This document shows positions 22,618 to 30,495 of a stretch of 64,000 bases of DNA, piece after piece (position 1 is the stretch's first letter; each line of letters opens with the position of its first letter). The stretch is from Streptomyces mutabilis. GTDB lineage: Bacteria; Actinomycetota; Actinomycetes; Streptomycetales; Streptomycetaceae. The stretch is from assembly GCF_014649815.1 (NCBI RefSeq), contig NZ_BMTT01000007.1:242987-306986 (forward strand). The letters run 5' to 3'. The notes below the pieces were generated by a model. The model saw only the letters and a program-made list of their open reading frames with translations. It searched no databases and was not told where the DNA came from. The position numbers were made by a program, and so were the translations under genes.

Positions 22618-22637
22618 ACGGCCGTCCGTCGAGGTCG
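22579..22637. terminator. Long bidirectional terminator hairpin
   Basis: A 21-nt arm (22579-22599) pairs with 22617-22637 with only one G-U wobble, around a 17-nt loop. It sits exactly between the stop of the rightward M19 paralogue (22570) and the stop of the leftward VOC gene (22639). Confidence 0.8.
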
Positions 22638-22638
22638 G

Positions 22639-23031
22639 TCACCCGTGCTCGATCCGGCACAGGCAGAACGGATGCCCCGCCGGATCGGCGTACACCATGA
22701 AGCCCTTCTTCTCCCGGTCCTCCAGGTCCAGCGGCCGGGCTCCCAGCGCGAGCACCCTGTCGTGCGCCGCGTCCATCTCCGCCCAGGTCGCCCCGCCGTC
22801 GAAGTCCAGGTGGAACTGCTGGGCGTCACGGTCGGAGCGCGGCCACCGGGGCGGGGTGAGCTCCGGCACCCGCTGGAAGGACAGCCGTGGCCCGCCGGGC
22901 ATCTCGAGCACCACCCAGTCGGGATCCCGTTCGTCAGGGGTGCCGCCCCCGACCTGCGCGTAGAAGCGGGCCAGTTCGGCCGGCTCGGGACAGTCGACGA
23001 CGACGGAACGGAAACGTGCCACGGGTGCCAT
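22639..23031 (-). CDS. VOC (glyoxalase/bleomycin-resistance fold) family protein
   Basis: The 130-residue protein has one VOC domain (VARFRSVVVDCPEPAELARFY, then PGGPRLSFQRV, QQFHLDFD and a final YADPAGHPFCLC). It is a close tandem paralogue of the next gene, with the same ending. VOC proteins can be metal-dependent lyases, dioxygenases or drug-binding proteins; no specific substrate can be given. The two genes appear to form a leftward operon facing the CGNR regulator. Confidence 0.87.
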   Translation of the reverse strand: MAPVARFRSVVVDCPEPAELARFYAQVGGGTPDERDPDWVVLEMPGGPRLSFQRVPELTPPRWPRSDRDAQQFHLDFDGGATWAEMDAAHDRVLALGARPLDLEDREKKGFMVYADPAGHPFCLCRIEHG

Positions 23032-23060
23032 CAGGTTCCTCCCGGTGTTGTCGGCCGGCT

Positions 23061-23432
23061 TCAGCAGGCACAGAGGCAGAACGGGTGCCCGGCCGGGTCC
23101 GCGTAAACCCGGAAGGAACGCGCGCGGTCCTCCGCGTCCAGCGGCTTCGCGCCCAGCTCCAGCACCGCCTTCTCAGCCGCGTCCAGGTCCTTCACGTCCA
23201 GGTCGAGGTGGAACTGCTGCGCCCCGTCGGGACCGGGCCACTTCGGCGGTACGTACCCGGGGGCGCCCTGGAAGGCCAGCGTCCGCCCGCCGGGCAGATA
23301 GAGGACGACCCACTCGTCCTGGCCGTCGCTCTTGTCCTCGACGGTGCCGCCGAGCACGTCGGCGTAGAAACGGGCCAGTGCGTGGGGATCGGGACAGTCC
23401 AGGACGACGACACCCAGTTCGGCGACAGCCAT
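23061..23432 (-). CDS. VOC family protein, tandem paralogue
   Basis: The 123-residue VOC-fold protein shares the VVLDCPDPHALARFYADVLGG start, QQFHLDLDV and YADPAGHPFCLC with its neighbour, indicating a local duplication. It is the first gene of the leftward pair, and the ATG follows AAGGAGGAAGTC. The upstream region holds a cluster of GGTWAC boxes shared with the divergent CGNR gene, so the pair is probably regulated by that protein. Confidence 0.88.
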   Translation of the reverse strand: MAVAELGVVVLDCPDPHALARFYADVLGGTVEDKSDGQDEWVVLYLPGGRTLAFQGAPGYVPPKWPGPDGAQQFHLDLDVKDLDAAEKAVLELGAKPLDAEDRARSFRVYADPAGHPFCLCAC

Positions 23433-23472
23433 GACTTCCTCCTTGAAGTCCGCGGTCTGAGCAACCGTTGTC

Positions 23473-23534
23473 GGTTACCTGCAAAGCCCGGGTAACCGGT
23501 AACGGTTACTCCATGCTCCCGTATCGGCGGTAAC
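23473..23534. promoter_or_regulatory. GGTWAC box cluster in the VOC/CGNR divergent promoter
   Basis: Five copies of GGTTAC/GGTAAC lie in 62 nt: GGTTACC (23473-23479), GGTAACC (23491-23497), GGTAAC (23498-23503), GGTTAC (23504-23509) and GGTAAC (23529-23534). The first two form a GGTTACC-N11-GGTAACC inverted repeat, and GTAACC-N6-GGTTAC forms another. Such density between divergent genes strongly suggests operators, most simply for the CGNR protein. Confidence 0.7.
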
Positions 23535-23543
23535 GTCGCAAGC

Positions 23544-24050
23544 ATGAGTGACAGATCGCCCGCGCCGGGAGGCCTGGAGCTGGTCGAGAAACTGGTGAAC
23601 ACGATCGACCTCGAAACCGGCGCCGACTCGCTGGACACGGCCGAGGGACGGGCGCGTCTCGGACTCACGAAGGACGACGTGCCCGGCGCCCGGGAGCTGC
23701 GTGAGTCCCTGCGCGCGGTCCTGCTCGCCCACGCCGGCCACCCGCCGCACCGCACGGTGACCCCACTGGACGAGCTGCTGGCCACCGCTCCGCTGGTGGT
23801 GACCGTCGACCCGGCCGACGGCGCCGCCGCCCTCTCCCCGGCCGGGGGCGGCACGCTGGCCGCCCGCATCGCCGCCGCCGTCGCCGAGGCGCTGGTGGCG
23901 GGCACGTGGACCAGGCTCAAGGCCTGCGAGGCCGTCGACTGCCACTGGGCGTACTACGACCGCAGCCCGGCCGGACGCGGCCGCTGGTGCTCGATGCGGG
24001 TGTGCGGGGCCCGCGCCAAGATGCGCCGTTACCGGGCCAAGGAGACGTGA
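23544..24050 (+). CDS. CGNR zinc-finger / ABATE-domain regulator
   Basis: This 168-residue protein has an N-terminal ABATE ligand-binding-like domain (LVEKLVNTIDLETGADSL, about residues 13-100). A C-terminal CGNR zinc finger follows: C-EAVDC near 129-134, then WCSMRVCGARAKMRRYR near 147-163, with the characteristic CGAR in place of CGNR. The family is regarded as DNA-binding stress or metabolite regulators, mostly uncharacterised. It diverges from the VOC pair and ends before a 17-bp terminator. Confidence 0.88.
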   Translation: MSDRSPAPGGLELVEKLVNTIDLETGADSLDTAEGRARLGLTKDDVPGARELRESLRAVLLAHAGHPPHRTVTPLDELLATAPLVVTVDPADGAAALSPAGGGTLAARIAAAVAEALVAGTWTRLKACEAVDCHWAYYDRSPAGRGRWCSMRVCGARAKMRRYRAKET

Positions 24051-24102
24051 CACACAGGGGATTCACCGGCCGCGGGACCGGCCCCTGGTGCAGAATGCGG
24101 AC

Positions 24103-24143
24103 GACGCCGGTTCGGCCGACTGAGCCTCGGCCGAACCGGCGTC
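24103..24143. terminator. Perfect 17-bp bidirectional terminator hairpin
   Basis: Positions 24103-24119 and 24127-24143 are perfectly complementary (17 bp, arm begins GACGCCGGTTCGG) with a 7-nt loop, followed by ACCCCTTT. It lies between the convergent CGNR gene (stop 24050) and the UDP-glucose dehydrogenase gene (stop 24165). Confidence 0.88.
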
Positions 24144-24164
24144 ACCCCTTTCGTCGCGTGCTCG

Positions 24165-25508
24165 CTAGGCCGTCGGACGGCCCATCGCCCGGTACGTCCA
24201 ACCGGCCTTCCGCCAGACCACCGGGTCCAGGGCGTTGCGCCCGTCCAGGATCACCCGGGCCGACACGGCCTCGCCCAGCGCCTCCGGGTCCAGCTCGCGG
24301 AACTCCCGCCACTCCGTCAGGTGCAGCACCACGTCGGCGCCCCGCACCGCCTCCAGCGCGGACTCGGCGTACCCGAGCGTCGGGAACAGCCGCCGGGCGT
24401 TCCTCATCCCCTTGGGGTCGTACACCGTCACCTGGGCGCCTTGGAGGTGCACCTGCCCGGCGACGTTCAGCGCGGGGGAGTCCCGTACGTCGTCCGAGTC
24501 GGGCTTGAAGGTGGCACCGAGCACCGCGACCCGCTTGCCGAGGAACGGGCCGCCGCCCAGCGCCTGCCGGGTCAGCTCCACCATCTGCCCGCGCTGGCGC
24601 ATGTTGATCGAGTCGATCTCGCGCAGGAAGGTCAGCGCCTGGTCGGCGCCCAGCTCACCGGCGCGCGCCATGAACGCGCGGATGTCCTTCGGCAGACAGC
24701 CGCCGCCGAACCCGATCCCGGCCCGCAGGAACTTCTTCCCGATCCGGTCGTCGTACCCGATCGCCTCCGCCAGCTTGGCCACGTCGCCGTCGGCCGCCTC
24801 GCACACCTCCGCCATCGCGTTGATGAAGGAGATCTTGGTGGCGAGGAAGGAGTTCGCGGAGGTCTTCACCAGCTCGGCGGTCGGGAAGTCGGTGACGACG
24901 AAAGGGGATCCCTCCCCGATCGGCGTCGCGTACACCTCGCGCAGCAGCTTCTCCGCCCGCTCGCTGCGCACGCCGACCACGATCCGGTCGGGGTGCAGCG
25001 TGTCCTTCACGGCGAAGCCCTCGCGCAGGAACTCCGGGTTCCAGGCCAGCTCCGCCGCGTCCCCGGCCGGCGCGTGCTCGGCGAGGTAGCCGGCCAGCCG
25101 GTCGGCGGAGCCCACGGGCACGGTCGACTTGCCGACGACCAGCGCCGGCCCCGTCAGGTGCGGAGCCAGCGAGGCCAGCGCGGATTCGACGTACGACATG
25201 TCGCAGGCGTACTCGCCGTGCTTCTGCGGCGTGTTCACGCACAGGAAGTGCACGTCCCCGAAGGCCGCGACCTCGGCGAAGTCGGTGGTGAAGCGCAGCC
25301 GGCCGCTGGACCCCTCGATCCCCGCGACGTGCTTGCCCAGCAACTCCTCCAGCCCCGGCTCGTACATCGGGACCTCGCCCCGCTGGAGCATCTCGATCTT
25401 CTCGGGCACCACGTCCAGGCCCAGCACCTCGAAACCGAGCTCGGCCATGGCCGCCGCATGGGTCGCGCCGAGATAACCGGTGCCGATCACGGTGATCTTG
25501 AGGGCCAT
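24165..25508 (-). CDS. UDP-glucose 6-dehydrogenase
   Basis: The 447-residue enzyme oxidises UDP-glucose to UDP-glucuronate with two NAD+. It has the Rossmann start ITVIGTGYLGATHAA, the linker and central domain, the catalytic-Cys motif GFGGGCLPKD near residue 265, and the C-terminal UDP-binding domain (GATFKPDSDDVRDSPAL). UDP-GlcA feeds uronic-acid-containing envelope polymers, which suits the LCP and glycosyltransferase array that begins 2 kb further on. It is transcribed alone and divergent from the acyl-CoA dehydrogenase gene. Confidence 0.94.
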   Translation of the reverse strand: MALKITVIGTGYLGATHAAAMAELGFEVLGLDVVPEKIEMLQRGEVPMYEPGLEELLGKHVAGIEGSSGRLRFTTDFAEVAAFGDVHFLCVNTPQKHGEYACDMSYVESALASLAPHLTGPALVVGKSTVPVGSADRLAGYLAEHAPAGDAAELAWNPEFLREGFAVKDTLHPDRIVVGVRSERAEKLLREVYATPIGEGSPFVVTDFPTAELVKTSANSFLATKISFINAMAEVCEAADGDVAKLAEAIGYDDRIGKKFLRAGIGFGGGCLPKDIRAFMARAGELGADQALTFLREIDSINMRQRGQMVELTRQALGGGPFLGKRVAVLGATFKPDSDDVRDSPALNVAGQVHLQGAQVTVYDPKGMRNARRLFPTLGYAESALEAVRGADVVLHLTEWREFRELDPEALGEAVSARVILDGRNALDPVVWRKAGWTYRAMGRPTA

Positions 25509-25621
25509 GGGTGCTCCAGACGTACGGCGTGGGGTGCGCGCCCGAGCATATCCGGGGCGCGGGGAAAGCCTCCCGACCGGCTGTCGTCAAGCTCACCTAT
25601 CCACGAACGTGGACGACGCTC

Positions 25622-25652
25622 TAAAATTTCGGTTACTTAACGGTAGTTAGCG
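25622..25652 (+). promoter_or_regulatory. Putative promoter and operator of the acyl-CoA dehydrogenase gene
   Basis: TAAAAT (25622-25627) is a plausible -10 box. Immediately after it, 25630-25652 holds an AT-richer imperfect inverted repeat (TTAAC-GGTA-GTTAG core, flanked by GGTTAC and GCG). A TetR-type fatty-acid regulator is the usual kind of protein acting on such genes, but the assignment is inference. Confidence 0.4.
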
Positions 25653-25688
25653 TGCCCAGCATCACAGCGTTTTGGAGCGTGAGAGACC

Positions 25689-26846
25689 TTGGCCGGATCG
25701 GCTGACTTCGACCTGTACCGCCCGTCCGAGGAGCACGACATGCTCCGCGACGCCGTCCGCTCCCTGGCCGACGCGAAGATCGCGCCGTACGCCGCCGCGG
25801 TGGACGAGGAGGCCCGTTTCCCGCAGGAGGCGCTGGACGCGCTGACCGCGAACGACCTGCACGCGGTCCACGTCCCCGAGGAGTACGGCGGCGCGGGCGC
25901 CGACGCCCTCGCCACGGTGATCGTCATCGAGGAGGTCGCCCGCGCCTGCGCCAGCTCCTCCCTCATCCCCGCGGTGAACAAGCTCGGCTCGCTCCCGGTG
26001 ATCCTCTCCGGCTCCGAGGAGCTGAAGAAGAAGTACATGACCCCGCTCGCCAAGGGCGACGGCATGTTCTCCTACTGCCTCTCCGAGCCCGACGCGGGCT
26101 CCGACGCGGCCGGCATGAAGACCAAGGCCGTCCGCGACGGCGACCACTGGATCCTCAACGGCGTCAAGCGCTGGATCACCAACGCCGGCGTCAGCGAGTA
26201 CTACACGGTGATGGCCGTCACCGACCCCACCAAGCGCTCCAAGGGCATCTCCGCCTTCGTCGTGGAGAAGTCCGACGAGGGCGTCTCCTTCGGCGCCCCG
26301 GAGAAGAAGCTCGGCATCAAGGGCTCCCCGACCCGCGAGGTCTACCTCGACAACGTCCGCATCCCCGCCGACCGCATGATCGGCGAGGAGGGCACCGGCT
26401 TCGCCACCGCGATGAAGACGCTGGACCACACCCGCATCACCATCGCCGCCCAGGCCCTCGGCATCGCCCAGGGCGCCCTCGACTACGCCAAGGGCTACGT
26501 GAAGGAGCGCAAGCAGTTCGGCAAGCCGATCGCCGACTTCCAGGGCATCCAGTTCATGCTCGCCGACATGGCCATGAAGATCGAGGCCGCCCGCCAGCTC
26601 ACCTACGCGGCGGCCGCCAAGTCGGAGCGCGGCGACAGCGACCTCACCTTCCAGGGCGCCGCCGCCAAGTGCTTCGCCTCCGACGTGGCCATGGAGGTCA
26701 CCACGGACGCGGTCCAGCTCCTCGGCGGATACGGCTACACGCGGGACTACCCGGTGGAGCGCATGATGCGTGACGCGAAGATCACGCAGATTTATGAAGG
26801 CACGAATCAGGTCCAGCGCATCGTCATGGCGCGCAACCTGCCGTAA
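25689..26846 (+). CDS. Acyl-CoA dehydrogenase
   Basis: The 385-residue FAD enzyme has the family pattern: MFSYCLSEPDAGSDAAGMKT near residue 118, the WITNAG flavin loop near 157, the catalytic Glu region TRDYPVERMMRDAKITQIYEGTNQ near 353, and IVMARNL at the end. It introduces a 2,3-double bond in acyl-CoA. The start appears to be TTG (25689), since no in-frame ATG or GTG precedes the conserved N-terminus; GAGAG lies just upstream. It resembles mycobacterial FadE25, which lies in the same neighbourhood as purEK. It is convergent with the thioesterase gene. Confidence 0.94.
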   Translation: MAGSADFDLYRPSEEHDMLRDAVRSLADAKIAPYAAAVDEEARFPQEALDALTANDLHAVHVPEEYGGAGADALATVIVIEEVARACASSSLIPAVNKLGSLPVILSGSEELKKKYMTPLAKGDGMFSYCLSEPDAGSDAAGMKTKAVRDGDHWILNGVKRWITNAGVSEYYTVMAVTDPTKRSKGISAFVVEKSDEGVSFGAPEKKLGIKGSPTREVYLDNVRIPADRMIGEEGTGFATAMKTLDHTRITIAAQALGIAQGALDYAKGYVKERKQFGKPIADFQGIQFMLADMAMKIEAARQLTYAAAAKSERGDSDLTFQGAAAKCFASDVAMEVTTDAVQLLGGYGYTRDYPVERMMRDAKITQIYEGTNQVQRIVMARNLP

Positions 26847-26871
26847 CGGCGCGCGCTCGTGAGTTCGGGGC

Positions 26872-27438
26872 TCAGTCCTCGTACCCCTCCGCCACCCGCC
26901 GCTCCCGCAGTTCCATGATCGCGCGGCGGCGGGCCAGGCGGTGGGTGCGGCGGATCTGGGCCTCCTGGTAGCGGCGCTTGTCCTTCTCGGTCTCGGGGAT
27001 GACCGGCGGGACCGTGCGGGGCTTGCCGTCCGCGTCCACCGCGGCGAAGACCAGGTAGGCCGAGCCGACCTGGGTGGCGGGGGCTGACTCGTTCCAGCGC
27101 TCGGCCATGACCCGCACGCCGACCTCCATGGAGCTGCGGCCGGTCCAGTTGACCTGGGCCTTCACATGGACGAGGTCGCCGACGCGGACCGGTTCGAGGA
27201 ACGCCATCTCGTCCATGGACGCGGTGACGGCGGGGCCGCCGGAGTGCCGTCCGGCCACGGCGCCCGCCGCGTCGTCGACGAGCTTCATGATCACTCCGCC
27301 GTGCACCGTGCCCAGCAGGTTGGTGTCGCTGTGGGTCATGATGTGGCTGAGGGTGGTACGGGACGCCGAGGTCGGCTTGCCCGGGATCTCCGGAGCCGCC
27401 GACTGTGCGGCCGAGGCCTGTTCTGCCTGGTCTGTCAT
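26872..27438 (-). CDS. Acyl-CoA thioesterase, hotdog fold (BACH/YciA type)
   Basis: The 188-residue protein has a single hotdog domain (about residues 25-150) with LSHIMTHSDTNLLGTVHGGVIMKLVDDAAG near residue 30, the catalytic Asp in VDDAAG, and DEMAFLEPVRVGDLVHV. It hydrolyses acyl-CoA to free acid and CoA. The C-terminal 40 residues are basic and helical (RRYQEAQIRRTHRLARRRA). The ATG at 27438 follows AAGGTGGAGGCC. It is tail-to-tail with the acyl-CoA dehydrogenase gene, which suggests related metabolism. Confidence 0.88.
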   Translation of the reverse strand: MTDQAEQASAAQSAAPEIPGKPTSASRTTLSHIMTHSDTNLLGTVHGGVIMKLVDDAAGAVAGRHSGGPAVTASMDEMAFLEPVRVGDLVHVKAQVNWTGRSSMEVGVRVMAERWNESAPATQVGSAYLVFAAVDADGKPRTVPPVIPETEKDKRRYQEAQIRRTHRLARRRAIMELRERRVAEGYED

Positions 27439-27557
27439 GGCCTCCACCTTATGCCGGGACGACAGGCGCGTGATTTGTGTCGGCTTCGCAACAGCGCCGC
27501 CCCTATTTTCCGACGACCCTTGTATGGCCGTCGGGGCGGACCTGCACACTGGTGCCC

Positions 27558-28841
27558 ATGAATGATTGGCCCGAGGGATGGTCCGGTGACAACCGCGGCG
27601 GCGGGTACGGGCGCGGCAGCGCGAGCGCGCGGCCCGAGAGCGCGCGGGTGATGCGTCAGGTCCGTCGCGGCGCGCCGCCGCCCGGCCAGGGCCCGTCGGC
27701 CCCGCCGCACGGCGCCGGGGTGCCGCAGCAGCCGTCGTACGTGGACGGCCAGGGCCACGGCGGTCACGACGGCTATGACAGCGGCTACAACACCGGCCAG
27801 GTCTACGGCAGCCCCGGCGGCCGTGGCCCCGCGGGTCCGGGCCCGCGTCCGGGGCGGCCCGCGCCCGACTGGCGGCGCCGGATCAAGTGGACCGCGATCA
27901 CGGTGGTGACCGCGCTGGTCGTGACCACCGTCGGCACGTACTTCTGGGCCGACTCCAAGCTGAACCGCGAGGTCGACCTCTCGAAGGTCATCGAGCGGCC
28001 CGAGGCCGGCGAGGGCACGAACTACCTGATCGTCGGCTCCGACAGCCGCGAGGGCATGACCGACGAGCAGAAGAAGGACCTGCACACCGGCTCCGCCGAG
28101 GGCAAGCGCACCGACTCGATGATGATCCTGCACACCGGGGACAACGGGTCGACGCTGATCTCCCTGCCCCGTGACTCGGACGTGGAGATCCCGAGCTTCG
28201 TCGGCTCCGAGTCGGGAAAGACGTACAAGGGCACCGGCCGGCACGTGAAGCTGAACGCCGCGTACGCGGAGGACGGCCCGGAGCTGCTGGTGCGGACCAT
28301 CGAGTACAACACCGGTCTGCGCCTGGACCACTACGTCGAGATCGGTTTCGCCGGTTTCGCGAACATCGTGGACGCGGTCGGCGGCGTCGAGATGGACATC
28401 CCGCAGGACATCAAGGACCCGAAGTCCGGCGCCGACTTCCAGAAGGGCAAGCAGACCCTGAACGGGCAGGACGCCCTGGCCTTCGTCCGTACCCGGTACG
28501 CGCTGGCCGGCTCCGACCTGGACCGCACCAAGAACCAGCAGAAGTTCCTGTCGGCGCTGGCGAACCAGGTGGCCACCCCGTCGACGGTCCTCAACCCCTT
28601 CAAGCTGTACCCGACCATGGGCGCGGGCCTGGACTCCCTGATCGTCGACAAGGAGATGGGCCTGTTCGACCTGGCGAGCATGTTCTGGGCGATGAAGAGC
28701 GTCAGCGGCGGCGACGGCACGTCGATGAACATGCCGGTCTCGGGCAGCGTGGGTGGCAACCTGAAGTGGGACGACGCCAAGGTGAAGAAGCTGGTCGAGC
28801 AGTTGAAGAACGACGAGAAGGTCACCGTCTCCGGCGACTGA
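27558..28841 (+). CDS. LytR-CpsA-Psr (LCP) family protein 1
   Basis: LCP enzymes transfer lipid-linked glycopolymers onto peptidoglycan outside the membrane. This 427-residue protein has a disordered Gly/Pro/Tyr-rich cytoplasmic part (about 1-110), one transmembrane helix (KWTAITVVTALVVTTVGTYFW) and an LCP domain. That domain has NYLIVGSDSREGM, RTDSMMILH, SLPRDSDVEIP, KLNAAYAEDGPELLVRTIE and ALAFVRTRY. It lacks a LytR_C domain and, unlike the others here, appears to have no cysteine. It is the only rightward LCP gene; its stop is 12 nt from that of LCP gene 2. Confidence 0.92.
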   Translation: MNDWPEGWSGDNRGGGYGRGSASARPESARVMRQVRRGAPPPGQGPSAPPHGAGVPQQPSYVDGQGHGGHDGYDSGYNTGQVYGSPGGRGPAGPGPRPGRPAPDWRRRIKWTAITVVTALVVTTVGTYFWADSKLNREVDLSKVIERPEAGEGTNYLIVGSDSREGMTDEQKKDLHTGSAEGKRTDSMMILHTGDNGSTLISLPRDSDVEIPSFVGSESGKTYKGTGRHVKLNAAYAEDGPELLVRTIEYNTGLRLDHYVEIGFAGFANIVDAVGGVEMDIPQDIKDPKSGADFQKGKQTLNGQDALAFVRTRYALAGSDLDRTKNQQKFLSALANQVATPSTVLNPFKLYPTMGAGLDSLIVDKEMGLFDLASMFWAMKSVSGGDGTSMNMPVSGSVGGNLKWDDAKVKKLVEQLKNDEKVTVSGD

Positions 28842-28853
28842 CGCGGCACCGCG

Positions 28854-30356
28854 TCACTGCTCCCCGCAGACCACACGGTCGCCCCGCACCACCGTGCCCG
28901 ACTCCTGCGGTGGGTCGGCAGGCTTCACCTCCACGACCTTCTCGAAGCCGGCGCCCGCGATCACCTTCAGCGTCGGGCCCTGGTCCTTGACCGGCCGCAG
29001 TTCACTGCCGGGCAGCGCGGCGGCCAGCGACTTCGCCGAGCGGTCCCAGCGGGGGTCGAAGGCGACCACGGTCCGCTCGACCGTGCGGTCGGTGGCGTTC
29101 CTGGGCGCCTCGGTGGTGCGGAAGCCGGTCGCGGCCAGCGCGTCGTCCACCCGCTTGCCGAGGCCGGGGGTGCGCGTGCCGTTCTCCACCTCGACCCGGA
29201 TCAGCTTCGGGTCGACCGGGACCCGTACCGGTGCCGGGCCCTTCGGTTCCGGCGTGGGCCTGGCCAGCGGCTCGTCCTCGCGCAGGGCGTCGAAGATCCG
29301 CTCGGACTCGGCGGGGTCCCACTTGAGGGTCGAGCCGACGCCCTTGACGGCGTAGCGCATCTGCCCGATCGGCACGGTGGCGAACTCGGACGAGGACGGC
29401 GAGAAGTTCCGCATCGCCCGCCCGAGCGCCAGCATCTCGTCGGTGCCGAAGCCCTTGTCGGCCCGTACCGAGCCCAGCACCGCCAGGGTGACGTCGCGGA
29501 ACTTGAGCGGGTTCAGCAGCAGCCCCGAGGACGTCGCCCGGTCGATCAGGGCGGCCAGGAAGCGCTGCTGGCGTTTCATCCGGCTCAGGTCGGAGGCCCC
29601 GTCCAGGTGCCGGGCGCGGACGTACTGCAGCGCCTGCCCGCCCATCAGCGTGTGCGTGCCGGCCGGCAGGTCGAGCCCGGTGTGGCTGTCCTCGAGCGGC
29701 TCGGCGGTGCAGATCTCCACGCCGCCGAGCACGTCGACGGTCCTCATGAAGCTGGTGAAGTCGATCTCCAGGTAGTGGTCGATCTTCACGCGGGTCATGT
29801 TCTCGACCGTGCGGATGGTCAGCTGCGGGCCGCCTTCGGCGTAGGCCGCGTTCAGCTTGAGCGGGTGCCCCTCGTGGTGCTCGCCCGTGGTGCGGTCGGT
29901 GTGGTCGGGCGTCTCGGCGTAGGAGTCGCGCGGCAGGCTGACCACGCTGGCGCGCTCCCGGTCCTCCGAGATGTGCACGATCATGATCGTGTCGGTGCAG
30001 TGGCAGGGGGCGCCGCCGAGCCGGTACTTCTCGCGCTCCTCCTCGCTGATCCGGTCGCGGCCGTCGGTGCCGACCAGCAGGACGTTCATGCCGTCGCCCG
30101 CGCGGGGCCGGTTCTTCATGTCCTTGAAGGCGTCGACCCGCGTGATGTCCGAGTCCAGGCCGGAGAGCACCGCGTGCCCGATTCCGGCGGAGGCGAGCAC
30201 CACCACCGACAGGGCGGTGACCGCCCGCATGGCCCAGCGCGGGCGCTTCCGCCGTACGGGGGGCCGGGGCGGGCGCCTGAAGGCTCCGCGCTGCGGGGGC
30301 GGGACGCCCCGGGACGTGGCGGTCGGGACCCGGGGGGAGCGGGGCGGCGTGGGCAA
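28854..30356 (-). CDS. LCP family protein 2 with LytR_C domain
   Basis: The 500-residue protein has a basic proline-rich N-terminus, a transmembrane helix (about 42-62) and an LCP domain (MNVLLVGTDGRDRI, CTDTIMIVHI, SLPRDSYAETP, KLNAAYAEGGPQLTIRTVE, ALQYVRARH). A LytR_C domain follows (IRVEVENGTRTPGLGKRVDDAL). The TTG at 30356 is chosen because GGAGGTG lies 5-7 nt upstream; the next upstream ATG has no support. It ends CGEQ, with a cysteine four residues from the C-terminus. It diverges from the glycosyltransferase gene. Confidence 0.9.
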   Translation of the reverse strand: MPTPPRSPRVPTATSRGVPPPQRGAFRRPPRPPVRRKRPRWAMRAVTALSVVVLASAGIGHAVLSGLDSDITRVDAFKDMKNRPRAGDGMNVLLVGTDGRDRISEEEREKYRLGGAPCHCTDTIMIVHISEDRERASVVSLPRDSYAETPDHTDRTTGEHHEGHPLKLNAAYAEGGPQLTIRTVENMTRVKIDHYLEIDFTSFMRTVDVLGGVEICTAEPLEDSHTGLDLPAGTHTLMGGQALQYVRARHLDGASDLSRMKRQQRFLAALIDRATSSGLLLNPLKFRDVTLAVLGSVRADKGFGTDEMLALGRAMRNFSPSSSEFATVPIGQMRYAVKGVGSTLKWDPAESERIFDALREDEPLARPTPEPKGPAPVRVPVDPKLIRVEVENGTRTPGLGKRVDDALAATGFRTTEAPRNATDRTVERTVVAFDPRWDRSAKSLAAALPGSELRPVKDQGPTLKVIAGAGFEKVVEVKPADPPQESGTVVRGDRVVCGEQ

Positions 30357-30495
30357 GGTGACACCTCCGCGGGGTACGGGCCGTGCGGCCGGACGTGCGA
30401 TCCGTGAGCACCGTAGGCCCATACGATCTGCGACCCGGGGCTGTGACCCCCGCGGCGCGCACCCGTGTCCCCCGTTCGCGGTAACGTGAGCACCG

